Shown one piece after another: positions 46,204 through 54,310 of a stretch of DNA of 64,000 bases. The stretch spans positions 165,757-229,756 of the forward strand of contig NZ_JACHJO010000011.1 of NCBI RefSeq assembly GCF_014203695.1, written 5' to 3'. A program made the translations under genes and the position numbers. Every line of letters starts with the position of its first letter. Position 1 is the first letter of the stretch. The DNA is from Nocardiopsis algeriensis. Its GTDB lineage: Bacteria; Actinomycetota; Actinomycetes; Streptosporangiales; Streptosporangiaceae. The notes below the pieces were generated by a model. It searched no databases. It was not told the origin of the DNA and was given only the letters and a program-made list of their open reading frames with translations.

Positions 46204-48623
46204 TGTTCACTCACCGCCCTGACCCCGGCCATGATCACGTGGGCGACCCGGTCCAGCTCGTCGGGCCGCGGATGGTGACACCGAACCCCCGCGGACGCCA
46301 GGCGGCCGAGGAGGCCGTCTCCGCCGCAACCCTCGCTGCCCACCGAGACGACATACACCCGGACCCGCTCGTCCAGGCCGTTCAGGCGTTCGGCCACGTC
46401 GTTCGACGAGGCTCCCCCGCGCGGCTCGGGGAGTGCGACACCGTCGGTGAACACGACCACCGCGCAGGCCTCGGGACTTTCGGGCCGGGAGGTGCACGGG
46501 TCCAGTTCCCCGGCTCCGTCCCGGAGCGCGTCGGCCAGCGGGGTCGACGCATACTCGGCGGAAAGGGATCCGACAGCGTCGGCCAGGGCCTCCGAACGCT
46601 GCGGGTCCGCCACCGGATCCAGGACGTGTTCCTGGCCGGTGGCGTTCTCTCCGGAGCGGTCCGGGAAGGCCCAGAGCCCTGCTCTGTCCTGTGGCCCCAG
46701 GAGGCCCACGAGGTCTCCCGCCAGTTCTTGGGCGTTCTCCAGCCGGGTGCCCCGGGTTCCCGGAGCGGCCATGGAGTCCGAGCGGTCGATCACAAGCAGC
46801 ACCTCGACAGGGGTGCGGGAATCCCTCTGCAACGCGAGGGTCTCCTCCAACTTCTCCCGCCACTGTCGAAGGTTGCTTTCCTGGACAGAGGTTTCCTGCC
46901 GGAGGGGGCCGGAGTCGCTGCCGATCATCTCTCCGGTAGCGGTGCGGTAGCCGTCGAGGGCGTCCGAGGGCCTGTCACCCCTGGCGAAGTCCAGCATCCA
47001 TTCCCCGAATCGGTCCGCCTCCTGGCTGACACCGCCGTCCTCTCCCCAGTCCAGGCGGACGAACGGGTGGTCGAGGCCGGGGACCCCGGAGAGGTAGACG
47101 GGGACCAGGGGCTCCTCGGGCGGCTCGGAGGAGGAACCGGACCCGCAGTCCAGGTCGGTGCCGTCCTCGCCGTTGTAGGCGCGGACGGCGTACTCGGTGC
47201 TCAGTACACCCACCGAGGAGGCGCCGGTGTTTCCGGAGCGCAGGGCGCACAGCAGGCCGAGGTCGCCCTCGGCGTCGAGCGCGGCCGAGGTCACCCGTGC
47301 CTCTGTCATGCGGATGGCGCCGTTGCGCTCGGGCCCGCGGTGCGCGGAGTAGAGCGCCTCGGTGTGGAGCAGGGCGGAGGCCGAGACCTCGGGCGAGGGG
47401 CGGGCCAGCAGGAATCCGGCCTCGGTGACCGCGCGGGCGCACTCGTCCAGGCTCGACGGTTCCCCGGCCGGGTCGGTCCCCGCACAGGCGGGCACATCGG
47501 TGGCGGACGGGGGCAGCCCCAGGACCAGGGGGGTGGACCGGGTGGAGCCCTCCTGCACCAGGCCGGGAGTCTCCGGCCCCTGCCGGCCGTGCCGGAGCAG
47601 TGCGACGTCCGCCGTGGAGTCGGGCAGCCAGATGTGCGGGCGCGGGCCCTCCCGCAGATCGTTCCACCCCTTACGGAGCAGCTCGCGGGCCCTGGAGGGG
47701 TCCCCCACCACGTTGACGCTGACGCGCACCGGTATGCAGTTCCTCATCTCCTCTCGGGCCCGGTCCTCGGAGAAGTCCTCGGCGGCGCTTCGCACGACCT
47801 CCTGCTGGTCGGGTGTGGTGAGCACACTGAGTTCGGTGGGCGGCGGGCAGCCCTTCAGCGCCACCTGCAAGGGGTTGCTGTCCGGGAGCAGCAGCAAGGA
47901 GAGCGAAAGCAGGACGACGAGGCCGGCAGCGCCCAGGACGACTCCGCGGCGGGCCGTCGAAAGGCGACGCGGCGCCGGCAGCCACCGGAACGCCCGGGGC
48001 GGGCCCGGGACCTCGGCCGGGTCCGGGGCGGTGCCGGTGTCCTCCTCCACCAGGCGTACGAACTCCGGATCCTCGATGCAGCGCGTGACGCGGCAGGCGT
48101 GCAGCCGGTTGCCGGGTGGGCAGCCGGTCACCACGCCGACCAGGCGGTCCCCGACGAACACGGCGGCACCCAGGAAACCCGTCCACGGTCCGGCCCTGCC
48201 CGAGCCGCGGCCGCGCCTGAGCTCGAGGATGCCCGGGTGCGCGCCGCCGAGTGGCCTCAGGGTGCCCCGGGGGCTCTTCAGTTCCAGGAGCTCGCCGGAG
48301 TCCACCACGGGGACCGGCCGTCCGGCGGTCCTGTAGCGGCGCCGCCACCTTCCCGTGACGTATCCCCAGGCCACTGCGGGGACGGAGTGCTGAACCTCCT
48401 CCACCCGTATCAGTGCGGTACCCGACTCGCTGTCCGACCAGCAGACCGTGCCGGTCAGGTGCTCCGCCCCGTGCGAAGGCCCCACGCGCACATCGATGTC
48501 CCGCGCACCCTCGACCAGGTGCCCGGCGGTGAGCACGAGGGTGGGACCGACCATGTATCCGAAGCCGGTTCTCTGGCCGCGGCCGGTCCTGGCCCAGACC
48601 TCCGCGACAAGTCTCTCGTCCAC
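46200..48623 (-). CDS. Membrane protein: degenerate trypsin-like domain, TM, solute-binding-like domain, VWA domain
   Basis: An 807-residue multidomain protein; GTG at 48623 is chosen (GAGGG upstream; protein similarity starts here). Residues 1-200 resemble a trypsin-like peptidase: the catalytic His is kept in LVLTAGHLVEGA, but the serine site reads WTGFLGAAVFVGDRLVGVV, where G-x-S-G should be, so it is probably inactive. One membrane helix lies at about 224-245 (VVLGAAGLVVLLSLSLLLLP). Outside, about 255-560 looks like an ABC binding-protein fold (PTELSVLTTPDQQEVVRSAA). A VWA domain at about 605-795 has a full MIDAS: VLLVIDRSDSM, then STPLADAL and VVVFTDGVALP. The downstream overlapping gene is another solute-binding protein. 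SBP-VWA fusions are known; the cytoplasmic pseudo-protease and the paired lipoprotein are unusual. Function unknown. Confidence 0.8.
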   Translation of the reverse strand: MDERLVAEVWARTGRGQRTGFGYMVGPTLVLTAGHLVEGARDIDVRVGPSHGAEHLTGTVCWSDSESGTALIRVEEVQHSVPAVAWGYVTGRWRRRYRTAGRPVPVVDSGELLELKSPRGTLRPLGGAHPGILELRRGRGSGRAGPWTGFLGAAVFVGDRLVGVVTGCPPGNRLHACRVTRCIEDPEFVRLVEEDTGTAPDPAEVPGPPRAFRWLPAPRRLSTARRGVVLGAAGLVVLLSLSLLLLPDSNPLQVALKGCPPPTELSVLTTPDQQEVVRSAAEDFSEDRAREEMRNCIPVRVSVNVVGDPSRARELLRKGWNDLREGPRPHIWLPDSTADVALLRHGRQGPETPGLVQEGSTRSTPLVLGLPPSATDVPACAGTDPAGEPSSLDECARAVTEAGFLLARPSPEVSASALLHTEALYSAHRGPERNGAIRMTEARVTSAALDAEGDLGLLCALRSGNTGASSVGVLSTEYAVRAYNGEDGTDLDCGSGSSSEPPEEPLVPVYLSGVPGLDHPFVRLDWGEDGGVSQEADRFGEWMLDFARGDRPSDALDGYRTATGEMIGSDSGPLRQETSVQESNLRQWREKLEETLALQRDSRTPVEVLLVIDRSDSMAAPGTRGTRLENAQELAGDLVGLLGPQDRAGLWAFPDRSGENATGQEHVLDPVADPQRSEALADAVGSLSAEYASTPLADALRDGAGELDPCTSRPESPEACAVVVFTDGVALPEPRGGASSNDVAERLNGLDERVRVYVVSVGSEGCGGDGLLGRLASAGVRCHHPRPDELDRVAHVIMAGVRAVSEH

Positions 48624-48843
48624 TAGTACCCGCCCTCGTCCCCCCAGCGGACTTCGCCGGAGGCAGCTGCGGGATCTGGTAACGGTTCGGTGCTGGGGGA
48701 CATCCGAGGCTCCTGGGGGGATCGGTGCCGGGGGGAAACGGCGGGGCAGGGCCGGGAACACAACCGCTGTGTTTCGGGCAGTTTCTCACGCTGTTCCCCA
48801 GCGGGCCAGATTGTTTTCCGACAGTCCTTCTCGGACACGGGAA

Positions 48844-48872
48844 GGGGCGGCGGACCCTGTGCCCGCCGCCCC
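48844..48872 (-). terminator. Terminator after catalase gene
   Basis: A perfect 10-bp stem (GGGGCGGCGG and complement) with a 9-base loop, 12 bases beyond the catalase stop. On the minus strand TTCCCGTGT follows. Confidence 0.65.
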
Positions 48873-48884
48873 GGTGCGCGGGTG

Positions 48885-50543
48885 TCAGCGCTCGACCACG
48901 TGCCGCTGGTTGGGAACGCAGTGGGTCATCGTCAGCCCGGACACGTCGCGGGGACCGTTGTTGCCCAGGTTGGCCAGGCGCTCGCGGTCCTCGTCGGTCA
49001 GGGTCTGGCTCGCCAGCGGCTCCAGGTGCGCCACGTCCTGCGGGGAGATGCCCAGCCCCTCGCCGACGCGCTTGCCCAGGTCGTCCTCCACCAGGAGCAG
49101 GTGCCACACCATCCGCTCCTGGATGGGGCGTTCGCACTGAGAGAGCTGGTCGGTGAAGTTGTGCACCAGGTCGTCGCGCTCCCAGTCCTCCATCAGCAGG
49201 TAGCGCTGCCCCGCCTGCTTGTAGTCGTTGGTGCGCGCGATGCGCTTGCGGGTGAGGCGGCCGCGGATCTCCGGCCCCTGCTCGTCGTGGGTGGGGAACT
49301 GCCCCTCCCGCAGGCCGCCGGTGATGGACGGCTCGTAGTTGACGTGCGGGTTCTCGCCGCCCTTGTCCTGGTGGTAGGTCATCAGGCCGTCGCGCTGGTT
49401 GGTGCGCACGGACGCGTTCTTGGCCTGGTTCACCGGCAGCTGGAGGTAGTTGGGCCCCACCCGGTAGCGCTGTGTGTCGCTGTAGGAGAAGGTGCGGCCG
49501 ACGAGCATCTTGTCGTCGGAGAAGTCGAGGCCGTCCACGAGCACGCCGGTACCGAAGGAGATCTGCTCGTTCTCCGCGAAGTTGTCCGACACGGTCCGGT
49601 TCAGCACGATCTTCCCCACCGGCTTGGGCGGGAAGTCGTTCTCCGGCCAGGTCTTGGTGTCGTCCAACGGGTCGAAGTCGAGTTCGGGGTGTTCGTCGTC
49701 GCTCATCATCTGCACGAGCAGCTCCCACTCGGGGTAGTCCCCCCTGCCGATGGCCTCGTGCAGGTCCTTCGTGGCATGCCCGGTCTCGTGTGCCTGGACG
49801 TTGGCGGCGTCGGCCGCGGTCATGCTCCGCACACCCTGCTTGGGCATCCACGTGTACTTGACCAGGACGGTGTCGCCGTCCTGGTTGACCCACTTGTAGG
49901 TGTTGACGCCGAAGCCCTGCTGGTGGCGGTAGTCGGAGGGGATGCCGCGCGGGCTGAAGAGGTTGACCAGCATGTGCAGGCACTCGGGCGTCTGCGACAT
50001 GAAGTCGAAGATCCGGTTGGGCTCCTGACGGAACGTCACCGGGTCGGGCTTGAGCGCGTGGATCACGTCCGGGAACTTGATGGCGTCGCGGATGAAGAAC
50101 ACCGCCAGGTTGTTGCCCACCAGGTCCCAGTTGCCGTCCTCGGTGTAGAACTTGACGGCGAACCCGCGCGGGTCGCGCGCGCACTCGGAGGAGTCGCGGC
50201 CGCCGATGACGGTGGAGAAGCGCAGCGCGACGTCGGTGCGCTTTCCCTTTCCCTGGAAGAGCTTGGCGCGCGTGTAGCGCTCGATCGGTTCGTCTCCCCA
50301 CGCGCCGTACGACTCGAAGTAGCCGAACGCCGTGGTCCCGCGTGCGTGCACCACGCGCTCGGGGATGCGTTCCCGGTCGAAGTGGCTGATCTTCTCCAGG
50401 AACTGGTAGTTCTCCAGGGTCGCCGGGCCGCGCTCACCCACTGTCCGCTGGTTCTGGTTGTCGTAGACCTGGTGGCCCTGGCGGTTGGTGAGGACCTCGC
50501 GGTTGTCGCCCTTCTGGGGGCCCTGGCTGGATACGTCCGTCAT
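48885..50543 (-). CDS. katA: Catalase (monofunctional, haem)
   Basis: A 552-residue catalase that decomposes hydrogen peroxide. The signature [15 protein letters not shown] contains the distal His66. The distal Asn is in [14 protein letters not shown]. The proximal haem ligand Tyr lies in [19 protein letters not shown]. The length and the C-terminus ([20 protein letters not shown]) fit the small-subunit clade without the extra flavodoxin-like domain. The ATG at 50543 is preceded by a short leader; a divergent operon starts 325 bases away. No peroxide regulator (FurA, OxyR) is adjacent. Confidence 0.96.
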   Translation of the reverse strand: MTDVSSQGPQKGDNREVLTNRQGHQVYDNQNQRTVGERGPATLENYQFLEKISHFDRERIPERVVHARGTTAFGYFESYGAWGDEPIERYTRAKLFQGKGKRTDVALRFSTVIGGRDSSECARDPRGFAVKFYTEDGNWDLVGNNLAVFFIRDAIKFPDVIHALKPDPVTFRQEPNRIFDFMSQTPECLHMLVNLFSPRGIPSDYRHQQGFGVNTYKWVNQDGDTVLVKYTWMPKQGVRSMTAADAANVQAHETGHATKDLHEAIGRGDYPEWELLVQMMSDDEHPELDFDPLDDTKTWPENDFPPKPVGKIVLNRTVSDNFAENEQISFGTGVLVDGLDFSDDKMLVGRTFSYSDTQRYRVGPNYLQLPVNQAKNASVRTNQRDGLMTYHQDKGGENPHVNYEPSITGGLREGQFPTHDEQGPEIRGRLTRKRIARTNDYKQAGQRYLLMEDWERDDLVHNFTDQLSQCERPIQERMVWHLLLVEDDLGKRVGEGLGISPQDVAHLEPLASQTLTDEDRERLANLGNNGPRDVSGLTMTHCVPNQRHVVER

Positions 50544-50868
50544 GGAACCGGCCTTTCAGCACATCGCCTCGGACTTTCGGCTGACCTCCTGCCCCGGAGG
50601 CGGCGCGGCAACGCGATCTTGGCCGGATCCTTGCCGAAAACAGAACCTGCCGCGCCGGAGGGGAAGAGGCCGGCGGCCCCTCCGGCAAGGTCCTCGGCCA
50701 CTTGTCCACCCAGCGGGGTGCGCCACGTCACAGTTCTGGACGAAGTGGCACTAAAGGGCCGGAGAAATGCGACGTTTTCTCGATTCTTCGTGGCCTATGG
50801 CAAACATATGGCGTTCAAATGCACCATGTTCCTGAACATGTCAGATGCGACACACGGAGGAGTCAGGC
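50544..50868. other. Divergent intergenic region, catalase / bkd operon
   Basis: About 325 bases with no gene. The half next to the catalase is GC-rich; the half next to the dehydrogenase operon (50740-50860) is AT-richer and carries a palindrome at 50826-50839. No OxyR- or FurA-like box was evident to me. Confidence 0.4.
50826..50839. promoter_or_regulatory. Palindrome ATGTTC-CT-GAACAT upstream of bkdA
   Basis: A perfect 6+2+6 inverted repeat 30 bases before the E1-alpha start codon and just ahead of GGAGGAG. Its position over the likely leader or promoter suggests a repressor operator. Confidence 0.45.
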
Positions 50869-51954
50869 ATGGCCGATCCCCGGGATCTGCTTCCCTCCGA
50901 GCAGCCCCTGCAGCTGCTCGACCCGTCGGGGAAGCCGGTCGACGACCCCGCCCTCCCCCTTCCCGGCACCGATCGCCTCCTCGCCGCGTACACCGCGCTG
51001 GTGATCGGGCGCCGCGTCAACGACCAGGCCGGCGCCCTCGTCCGCCAGGGCCGCCTGGCGGTTTACCCCTCCTCGCACGGGCAGGAGGCCTGCCAGGTCG
51101 GTGCGGCCCTCGCCCTGGCCGAGGGCGACTGGCTGTTCCCCACCTACCGCGACACCGTCTCCGCCGTCGCCCGCGGCGTCGACCCCGTCCAGGTGCTCAC
51201 CCTTCTCAAGGGTGACTGGCACGCCGGCTATGACCCCTACGAGCACAGGGTCGCCCCCCAGGCCACCCCGCTCGCCACTCAGCTGCTGCACGCCGTGGGC
51301 GTCGCCCACGCCGCCCGGCTGCGCGGCGAGGACACGGTCGTCATGGCGCTGTGCGGCGACGGCGCCACCAGCGAGGGCGACTTCCACGAGGCGCTCAACT
51401 TCGCCGCGGTGTTCAAGACCCCTGTCGTGTTCTTCGTGCAGAACAACGAGTACGCGATCTCCGTCCCCCTGGCCCGGCAGAGCGCCGCCCCCTCCCTGGC
51501 CCACAAGGGCATCGGCTACGGCGTGAACGGCGAACGCGTCGACGGCAACGACACCCCCGCCGTCCTGGCCGTGCTGGACCGCGCCGTGGCCGCCGCCCGT
51601 GCGGGCGAGGGGCCCCAGCTGGTCGAGGCGCACACCTACCGCATGCAGGCGCACACCAACGCCGACGACGACACCCGCTACCGCAGCTCCGAGGAGGTCG
51701 ACCCCTGGGTGGAGCGGGACCCGCTGCTGCGCATGGAGGCCTTCCTCCGCCGCAAGAGGGTGCTCACCAAGGCGCGCGCCGCCGAGATCGCCGAGAAGGC
51801 CGAGGCCGTGGCCGCCGCCATGCGCGAGGGGGTCTCCCGCGACACCGATCCCGACCCCTCCGAGCTCTTCGCGCACGTGTACGCCGAGCCGACGCCGCAG
51901 CTGGAGGAACAGGCCGCCCTGCTGGCCGACGAACTGAGCAGAGAGGGCAACTGA
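50869..51954 (+). CDS. bkdA: Branched-chain 2-oxoacid dehydrogenase E1, alpha subunit
   Basis: The thiamine-diphosphate subunit that decarboxylates 2-oxoacids from Val, Leu and Ile (or pyruvate). The TPP/Mg motif is GDGATSEGDFHEALNFA, ending with VQNNEYAI. The substrate-channel segment is LAVYPSSHGQEACQVGAALA, and phosphorylation-loop-like residues are in YRMQAHTNADDDTRYR. The 361-residue protein is closest in pattern to the short Streptomyces BkdA rather than to the homodimeric AceE. ATG at 50869 follows GGAGGAG. It begins a three-gene operon with E1-beta (1 base apart) and E2 (overlapping). Products feed branched fatty-acid primers, important in actinomycetes. Confidence 0.88.
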   Translation: MADPRDLLPSEQPLQLLDPSGKPVDDPALPLPGTDRLLAAYTALVIGRRVNDQAGALVRQGRLAVYPSSHGQEACQVGAALALAEGDWLFPTYRDTVSAVARGVDPVQVLTLLKGDWHAGYDPYEHRVAPQATPLATQLLHAVGVAHAARLRGEDTVVMALCGDGATSEGDFHEALNFAAVFKTPVVFFVQNNEYAISVPLARQSAAPSLAHKGIGYGVNGERVDGNDTPAVLAVLDRAVAAARAGEGPQLVEAHTYRMQAHTNADDDTRYRSSEEVDPWVERDPLLRMEAFLRRKRVLTKARAAEIAEKAEAVAAAMREGVSRDTDPDPSELFAHVYAEPTPQLEEQAALLADELSREGN

Positions 51955-51955
51955 C

Positions 51956-52948
51956 GTGGCCGAACCCATCAAGCTCTCCATGGCCCAGGCCCTCAACCGG
52001 GCACTGCGCGACGCCATGGCCGAGGACGAGAGCGTGTACGTCTTCGGAGAGGACGTCGGCCCCCTGGGCGGCGTCTTCCGCATCACGGACGGACTGACCG
52101 CCGAGTTCGGCGAGGACCGCTGCTTCGACACCCCGCTCGCCGAGTCTGGCATCGCCGGCCTGGCCGTCGGCATGGCGATGAACGGCATGCGCCCCGTCAT
52201 CGAGATGCAGTTCGACGCGTTCGCCTACCCGGCGTTCGAGCAGATCGCCAGCCACATCGCCAAGATGCGCAACCGCACGCGGGGGCGCGTCGGCCTGCCC
52301 CTCGTCATCCGCATCCCCTACGCGGGCGGCATCGGCGGGGTGGAGCACCACTGCGACTCCTCCGAGGCCTACTACGCGCACACCCCCGGCCTGAAGGTCG
52401 TCACCCCCGCCACCCCGGCCGACGCCTACCACCTGCTGCGCGAGGCGATCGCCTGCGACGACCCCGTGGTCTTCATGGAGCCCAAGAAGCTCTACTGGGC
52501 CAAGGAGGAGGTGGACACCGGTACCTCACGCCCGCCCATCGGCAGGGCCGTGGTCTGCCGGCCCGGGACCGACGCCACCCTCATCGCCTACGGGCCGTCG
52601 GTGCCCACCGCGTTGGAGGCGGCCGAGGCCGCAGCCCAGGAGGGGCGCAGCCTCCAGGTGGTGGACGTGCGCTCGATCGTGCCGTTCGACGACGCGACCG
52701 TGTGCGAGGCGGTCCGCGCCACCGGACGGGCCGTCGTCGTGGCCGAGACCGCCGGGTTCGCCAGTGTCGCCTCGGAGATCGCGGCCCGGGTCACCGAGCG
52801 CTGCTTCCACTCCCTGGCCGCCCCCGTCCGAAGGGTCACCGGGTTCGACATCCCCTACCCGCCGCCCAAGCTGGAACGCCACCAGCTGCCGAGCGTGGAC
52901 CGGATCCTCGACGCCGTCGACGACCTTCAGTGGGAGGACGACCAGTGA
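51956..52948 (+). CDS. bkdB: Branched-chain 2-oxoacid dehydrogenase E1, beta subunit
   Basis: The 330-residue partner of E1-alpha, forming the heterotetrameric E1. Conserved features are SMAQALNRALRDAMAEDESV, FGEDVGPLGGVFRITDGL, FDTPLAESGIAGLAVGMAM and MQFDAFAYPAFEQIASHIAK. The C-terminal transketolase domain has VDVRSIVPFDDATVCEAV and RVTGFDIPYPPPKLE. GTG at 51956 follows the E1-alpha stop by one base, and its own stop overlaps the E2 start (GTGA). Confidence 0.92.
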   Translation: MAEPIKLSMAQALNRALRDAMAEDESVYVFGEDVGPLGGVFRITDGLTAEFGEDRCFDTPLAESGIAGLAVGMAMNGMRPVIEMQFDAFAYPAFEQIASHIAKMRNRTRGRVGLPLVIRIPYAGGIGGVEHHCDSSEAYYAHTPGLKVVTPATPADAYHLLREAIACDDPVVFMEPKKLYWAKEEVDTGTSRPPIGRAVVCRPGTDATLIAYGPSVPTALEAAEAAAQEGRSLQVVDVRSIVPFDDATVCEAVRATGRAVVVAETAGFASVASEIAARVTERCFHSLAAPVRRVTGFDIPYPPPKLERHQLPSVDRILDAVDDLQWEDDQ

Positions 52949-54255
52949 CGACACAGACCTTCGACCTCCCCGACCTCGGGGAAGGACTCACCGAGGCCGA
53001 GGTGGTGCGCTGGCTCGTCGCCGTCGGCGACACGGTCGCCGTCGACCAGCCGGTCGTCGAGGTGGAGACCGCCAAGTCCGTCGTCGAGGTGCCCACCCCC
53101 TACGGCGGCACGGTCAGCGCGCTGTACGGCGCCGAGGGAGAGGTGGTCGCGGTCGGCAGCCCGCTGATCAGCATCGCCTCCGGCGACCGGGAACCGGTCT
53201 CCCCCGAGGGCGAGCGCTACCGCGAGGAGGAGCGCGCAGGTACGGGTTCGGGCAACGTCCTCATCGGCTACGGCACCCCCGAGGCGCAGAGCGCGGGACG
53301 GCGCCGCCGCCCCCGCCGCCGCCCGCCCGCCCGGCCGACCGCACCCGCGGTGCCTTCGGCGCGGCACGTCCCGCTGGTCACCTCGCCGCTGGTGCGCCAG
53401 ATGGCCCGCGAGGCCGGGCTGCGCGTCGCCGACATCCAGGGCACCGGACCGAACGGGCTCGTCACCCGCCGCGACGTGGCCGCCGCCGTCGCCGCGGCCG
53501 CGACGCCGGCGCCCGCCCCCGAGCCGGCGTCCGCGCCGCACCCGGGCGCTTCCGGCGCGGTGGACCCGCGCACCGGTCTGACCGAGTCCGCCCGCACTCC
53601 CATGAGCGGGTTCCGCCGGAGCGTCGCCGAGGCCCTCGGACGCAGCCGCCGGGAGATCCCCGAGGCCACCGTGTGGGTCGACGTCGACGCCACCGAGCTG
53701 GTCCGCCTGCGCGCAGCCCGCCCCGACGGGCCCGGCCTGCTCGCCTACGTCGCCCGGTTCACGGTCGCGGCGCTGCGCGCCCACCCCGAGCTCAACGGGC
53801 GTGTGGACGGCGGGGACCTCGTCCAGTACGACGGGGTGAACCTCGGCCTGGCCGTCCAGACCGACCGCGGGCTCGTCGCCCCGGCGGTCCTGGACGCGCA
53901 CCGGCTCACCACCGCCGGACTCGACGCCGAGATCCGACGGCTCACGAAGGCGGCCCGCGAGGGGAGGGCGACCCCGGCCGAGATGACCGGTGGCACCTTC
54001 ACCCTCAACAACTACGGTTCGCTCCGCGTGGACGGCAGCGCCGCCATCATCAACCATCCGCAGGTCGCCATCCTCGGCCTGGGACGCATCATCGACCGCC
54101 CGTGGGTGGTCGACGGCGAGCTGACCGTGCGCAAGATCGCCCAGTTGTCGTTCGCCTTCGACCACAGGGTCTGCGACGGCGGCACGGCCGCGGGCTTCAT
54201 GCGGGTCGTCGCCGACGCGATCGAGGACCCCGCCGCGGCCATCGCGGTCCTGTAG
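52945..54255 (+). CDS. bkdC: Dihydrolipoamide acyltransferase E2 of the branched-chain complex
   Basis: The 436-residue core enzyme that transfers the acyl group from lipoamide to CoA. A single lipoyl domain carries the lipoylated Lys44 in VVEVETAKSVVEVP. The peripheral subunit-binding domain is VRQMAREAGLRVADIQGTGP. The catalytic domain ends with FAFDHRVCDGGTAAGFM, holding the H-x3-D-G active site. An Ala/Pro linker rich in Arg ([15 protein letters not shown]) follows the lipoyl domain. GTG at 52945 overlaps the E1-beta stop; the longer upstream frame is spurious. No E3 (dihydrolipoamide dehydrogenase) gene lies in the window, so a shared E3 from elsewhere must serve the complex. Confidence 0.92.
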   Translation: MTTQTFDLPDLGEGLTEAEVVRWLVAVGDTVAVDQPVVEVETAKSVVEVPTPYGGTVSALYGAEGEVVAVGSPLISIASGDREPVSPEGERYREEERAGTGSGNVLIGYGTPEAQSAGRRRRPRRRPPARPTAPAVPSARHVPLVTSPLVRQMAREAGLRVADIQGTGPNGLVTRRDVAAAVAAAATPAPAPEPASAPHPGASGAVDPRTGLTESARTPMSGFRRSVAEALGRSRREIPEATVWVDVDATELVRLRAARPDGPGLLAYVARFTVAALRAHPELNGRVDGGDLVQYDGVNLGLAVQTDRGLVAPAVLDAHRLTTAGLDAEIRRLTKAAREGRATPAEMTGGTFTLNNYGSLRVDGSAAIINHPQVAILGLGRIIDRPWVVDGELTVRKIAQLSFAFDHRVCDGGTAAGFMRVVADAIEDPAAAIAVL

Positions 54256-54266
54256 GGACACACGGA

Positions 54267-54300
54267 GAGGCGCCCCGGGAAGGAGTTCCCGGGGCGCCTC
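54267..54300. terminator. Bidirectional terminator between bkdC and paaZ
   Basis: A perfect 15-bp stem (GAGGCGCCCCGGGAA and complement) with loop GGAG, between convergent genes and followed by CTCCTCT on the plus strand. Confidence 0.8.
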
Positions 54301-54310
54301 CTCCTCTCCG

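Noticed and set aside
46203..48626. 807-codon plus-strand frame opposite the VWA protein gene
   Set aside because: Equal in length to the real minus-strand gene but lacks any domain; the minus strand has MIDAS, TM and trypsin-like features.
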